From: Candidatus Geothermincola primus
GTDB lineage: Bacteria > Actinomycetota > Geothermincolia > Geothermincolales > Geothermincolaceae
Assembly: GCA_015711725.1 (NCBI GenBank)
Contig: JACVIX010000016.1
Coordinates: 1 to 36,510 of the forward strand
Direction of reading: 5' to 3'
Length of the DNA: 36,510 bases
Shown: positions 34,636 to 36,510 of the stretch, piece by piece
How positions within the stretch are numbered: the first letter of the stretch is position 1
Layout: every line of letters starts with the position of its first letter
The notes under the pieces: generated by a model
The model's database searches: none
The model's input: only the letters and a program-made list of their open reading frames with translations
What the model was told of the DNA's origin: nothing
Program-made: the position numbers and the translations under genes

Positions 34636-35257
34636 CTTCGCTTCCTCCTTGTAACCGTTCCAAAGCCCTCCGGGTGAAAACCAGCCACTCGTTGGCCAGA
34701 ACGTCATAGGTATTGAGCTCGTCAACGGTGATGGCCATTATATGGGGAAGGTTCCGCACCGATAGCAAAATATTCACATCTTCCTCGGGAAGAATCAGGA
34801 GCACATATTCCTTCAAGCCCAGAGCGTCGAATACCCGCGAGGCTTCTTTGGTTTTGGGTTCCTCCATCTCAAAATCCTCGATCACCTTTACCCTGCCCTC
34901 CTCGGCCCGCAGGGTCAATGCTGACCTCAAGGCAAGTTTTCTTACTTTCTTGTTTACCTTAATCTTGTAGTCCCGAGGTTTCGGCCCAAAAACCGTTCCC
35001 CCTCCTCTCCAGATAGGGGAACGTATGCTGCCCGCCCGGGCGCGACCCGTGCCCTTTTGACGCCAGGGCTTGGCCCCGCCACCGCTAACCTCGCTGCGGG
35101 TCTTGGTGGAAGCGGTGCCTTTTCTAGCCGCCGCCAGCTGCCTCCTCACCACCAGATGCATGGCGCCCACGTTGACCTCGCTGGCGAAGTAGTAATCGTC
35201 AAGAGTGGCCTCTCCCACTTCCTTACCATCGATATCTATAACGTTTACACTCCTCAT
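34619..35257 (-). CDS. rplD: 50S ribosomal protein L4
   Basis: L4 lines the exit tunnel; in some bacteria it autoregulates the S10 operon. Features are the loop GTASTKTRSEVSGGGAKPWR, QKGTGRARAGSIRSPIWRGG and GTVFGPKPRDY, then KVRKLALRSALT. Length is 212 aa. AGGTGGAAG precedes the ATG. Its 3' end overlaps rplW by 17 bases. The last residues are acidic and may be a short extension. Confidence 0.97.
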   Translation of the reverse strand: MRSVNVIDIDGKEVGEATLDDYYFASEVNVGAMHLVVRRQLAAARKGTASTKTRSEVSGGGAKPWRQKGTGRARAGSIRSPIWRGGGTVFGPKPRDYKIKVNKKVRKLALRSALTLRAEEGRVKVIEDFEMEEPKTKEASRVFDALGLKEYVLLILPEEDVNILLSVRNLPHIMAITVDELNTYDVLANEWLVFTRRALERLQGGSEDEGSA

Positions 35258-35307
35258 CTTCCACCTGTTTCCTTTAAGCTATCCTCCTCCAAGTCACCCG
35301 CCAAGAA

Positions 35308-35973
35308 TCACATCTCGACGACGCCGGTCTTCTTCTTTTGCTTGCCATGGCTCTTGTATGACTCCCGGATGTAAAGGATGCCTCCTTTGGGCCCCGGCAC
35401 ACTACCTTTTACAAGCAGTAAATTTCTCTCAGGCTTAACGTCCACTATCTCCAGGTTCAGCGCGGTCACGCTCTCATGGCCCATGCGCCCAGGCATTCTC
35501 TTTCCCTTAAAAACCCGGGAGGGAGTGGCGCAAGCTCCAATAGAACCCGGAGCCCGGTGAAAATGAGCCCCATGGGAGCCAGGTCCTCCTCCGAATCCAT
35601 GCCTTTTCACCACGCCGGAAAAACCCTTCCCTTTGGAAATACCTCCAATATCGGCATGGTCTCCTTTCCGGAAGATATCAACCCTGATTTCCTGTCCCAG
35701 CTCGAAAGCTCCGGGATCATCCACCCTCACCTCGGAGAGATGGCGTAGAGGAGGTAGTCCTTTGCTCAGGAGATGTCCCCTTTCCGGTGAGTTTAACCGG
35801 TCTTCCCTTATCTCGCCGAAGCCCAGCTGGATGGCGTCGTATCCATCCTTTTCCCTGGTTTTGATCTGGGTTACCACACAGGGCCCCGCTTCTATCAGGG
35901 TGACGGGAATAGATCTGCCATCATCCAAGAATATTTGGGTCATTCCTATCTTTTTACCTATCAATTTCTTCAT
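35308..35973 (-). CDS. rplC: 50S ribosomal protein L3
   Basis: L3 is a primary assembly protein near the peptidyl transferase centre. It starts KKLIGKKIGMTQIFLDDG and shows GFSGVVKRHGFGGGPGSHGA, FHRAPGSIGACATPSRVFKG and KRMPGRMGHESVT. Length is 221 aa. GAGGAG lies eight bases before the ATG. It follows rpsJ by about 50 bp. Confidence 0.97.
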   Translation of the reverse strand: MKKLIGKKIGMTQIFLDDGRSIPVTLIEAGPCVVTQIKTREKDGYDAIQLGFGEIREDRLNSPERGHLLSKGLPPLRHLSEVRVDDPGAFELGQEIRVDIFRKGDHADIGGISKGKGFSGVVKRHGFGGGPGSHGAHFHRAPGSIGACATPSRVFKGKRMPGRMGHESVTALNLEIVDVKPERNLLLVKGSVPGPKGGILYIRESYKSHGKQKKKTGVVEM

Positions 35974-36024
35974 CTCTTCGCTCCTCGCGAGGAAATCAAG
36001 GCCTATTCTTGTAAACCTCTTCGC

Positions 36025-36333
36025 TCAAAGCTTAATCTCTATATCCACCCCCGCCGGCAGATCCAAGCGCATCAACGAATCCACGGTCTTGGGCGTGGGG
36101 TCCAGAATATCAATCAATCTCTTATGAATCTTCATCTCGAAATGCTCTCTCGAATCTTTGTTCACATGGGGCGACCTGATCACGCAGTATAGATGCCTAT
36201 CGGTGGGGAGGGGAACCGGTCCCGATATACTCGCCCCCGTCCTCTTGGCCGTCTCCACTATTTTCTTCGCCGACTGGTCTATGATCTCATGATCGTAAGC
36301 CTTTAGCCTGATCCTTATCTTCTGTTTCGCCAT
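36025..36333 (-). CDS. rpsJ: 30S ribosomal protein S10
   Basis: S10 sits in the 30S head and also acts with NusB in antitermination in some bacteria. It shows [40 protein letters not shown] and [20 protein letters not shown]. Length is 102 aa. AGGAG precedes the ATG by about ten bases. It is the first ribosomal gene of the S10 operon, 60 bp after tuf, so the operon is probably read through from tuf. Confidence 0.97.
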   Translation of the reverse strand: MAKQKIRIRLKAYDHEIIDQSAKKIVETAKRTGASISGPVPLPTDRHLYCVIRSPHVNKDSREHFEMKIHKRLIDILDPTPKTVDSLMRLDLPAGVDIEIKL

Positions 36334-36393
36334 TTAATCTTATCTCCTGACGGTTCTACCCAGGCGGATAGCCACCTGATTGTTTGATCACCT

Positions 36394-36510
36394 CTACTTG
36401 ATGACCTTGATCACCCTTCCGGCTCCTACGGTGCGGCCCCCCTCGCGGATGGCGAAGCGCAGGCCCTCCTCCATGGCTATGGGGACCAGAAGCTCCACCT
36501 CCATCTCGGT
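36394..36510 (-). CDS. tuf: Elongation factor Tu, C-terminal fragment (cut by window edge)
   Basis: Only the last 38 codons and the TAG stop are in the window. The translated end reads [20 protein letters not shown] followed by [14 protein letters not shown], the C-terminus of domain 3 of EF-Tu. EF-Tu delivers aminoacyl-tRNA to the ribosome. The position just upstream of rpsJ is the usual str-operon arrangement (rpsL-rpsG-fusA-tuf). The gene continues beyond the right edge and is not a pseudogene on present evidence. Confidence 0.96.
   Translation of the reverse strand, partial: TEMEVELLVPIAMEEGLRFAIREGGRTVGAGRVIKVIK

Overview
The window carries a bacterial translation and cell-envelope gene block, almost all of it on the minus strand. 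It runs from the 3' end of tuf at the right edge, through complete S10, spc and alpha ribosomal-protein operons, to an rplM-rpsI-glmM-glmS-acpS-nnr-alr cluster and tilS on the left. The order rpsM-rpsK-rpsD-rpoA-rplQ with map-infA-rpmJ upstream, and rplM-rpsI followed by glmM, glmS, acpS, nnr and alr, resembles Actinomycetota and related Gram-positive phyla. I infer a deep-branching Actinomycetota-like bacterium, but no taxon can be fixed from reading alone. Zinc-ligand forms of S4, S14, L24, L36 and adenylate kinase are present. Shine-Dalgarno sites are strong in the ribosomal block and several starts there are TTG or GTG.

Layout, right to left along minus-strand transcription: tuf (partial), rpsJ, rplC, rplD, rplW, rplB, rpsS, rplV, rpsC, rplP, rpmC, rpsQ, rplN, rplX, rplE, rpsN, rpsH, rplF, rplR, rpsE, rpmD, rplO, secY, adk, map, infA, rpmJ, rpsM, rpsK, rpsD, rpoA, rplQ. 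At about 20.5 kb this run ends at a probable bidirectional terminator facing two plus-strand genes, a phosphohexomutase (pmm/pgm type) and truA. In many Gram-positive genomes truA follows rplQ on the same strand; here it is inverted. From about 14 to 18 kb lies an interruption that holds a bifunctional phosphoglucose/phosphomannose isomerase, a divergent purine nucleoside phosphorylase and a lone type IV pilin-like gene. Several hundred bases in it have no recognisable gene.

The second minus-strand operon (13.96 to 4.8 kb) starts from a good sigma-70-type promoter. It reads rplM, rpsI, an alanine/ornithine-racemase-family enzyme, glmM, glmS, acpS, nnr, a CBS-domain protein and alr. Many junctions overlap by 1 to 4 bases, which suggests translational coupling. 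This joins ribosome production to supply of amino sugars and D-amino acids for peptidoglycan and of carrier protein for lipids. Together with the isomerase and mutase nearby, the region covers the fates of fructose-6-phosphate (glucosamine, glucose and mannose phosphates).

The left end holds a two-gene operon (a THEP1-type NTPase and a small zinc-knuckle protein of the BCAM0308 kind) behind a 20-bp perfect-arm palindrome. It is followed by a gene-free 810 bp stretch, an unrecognised exported protein and tilS. I see no CRISPR array, insertion sequence, tRNA or rRNA. The less ordinary signals are the truA/pmm inversion, a probable leaderless pmm mRNA, the hairpin-rich pilin leader, the extra racemase, the 18-bp tandem duplication before glmM, and the THEP1 pair.
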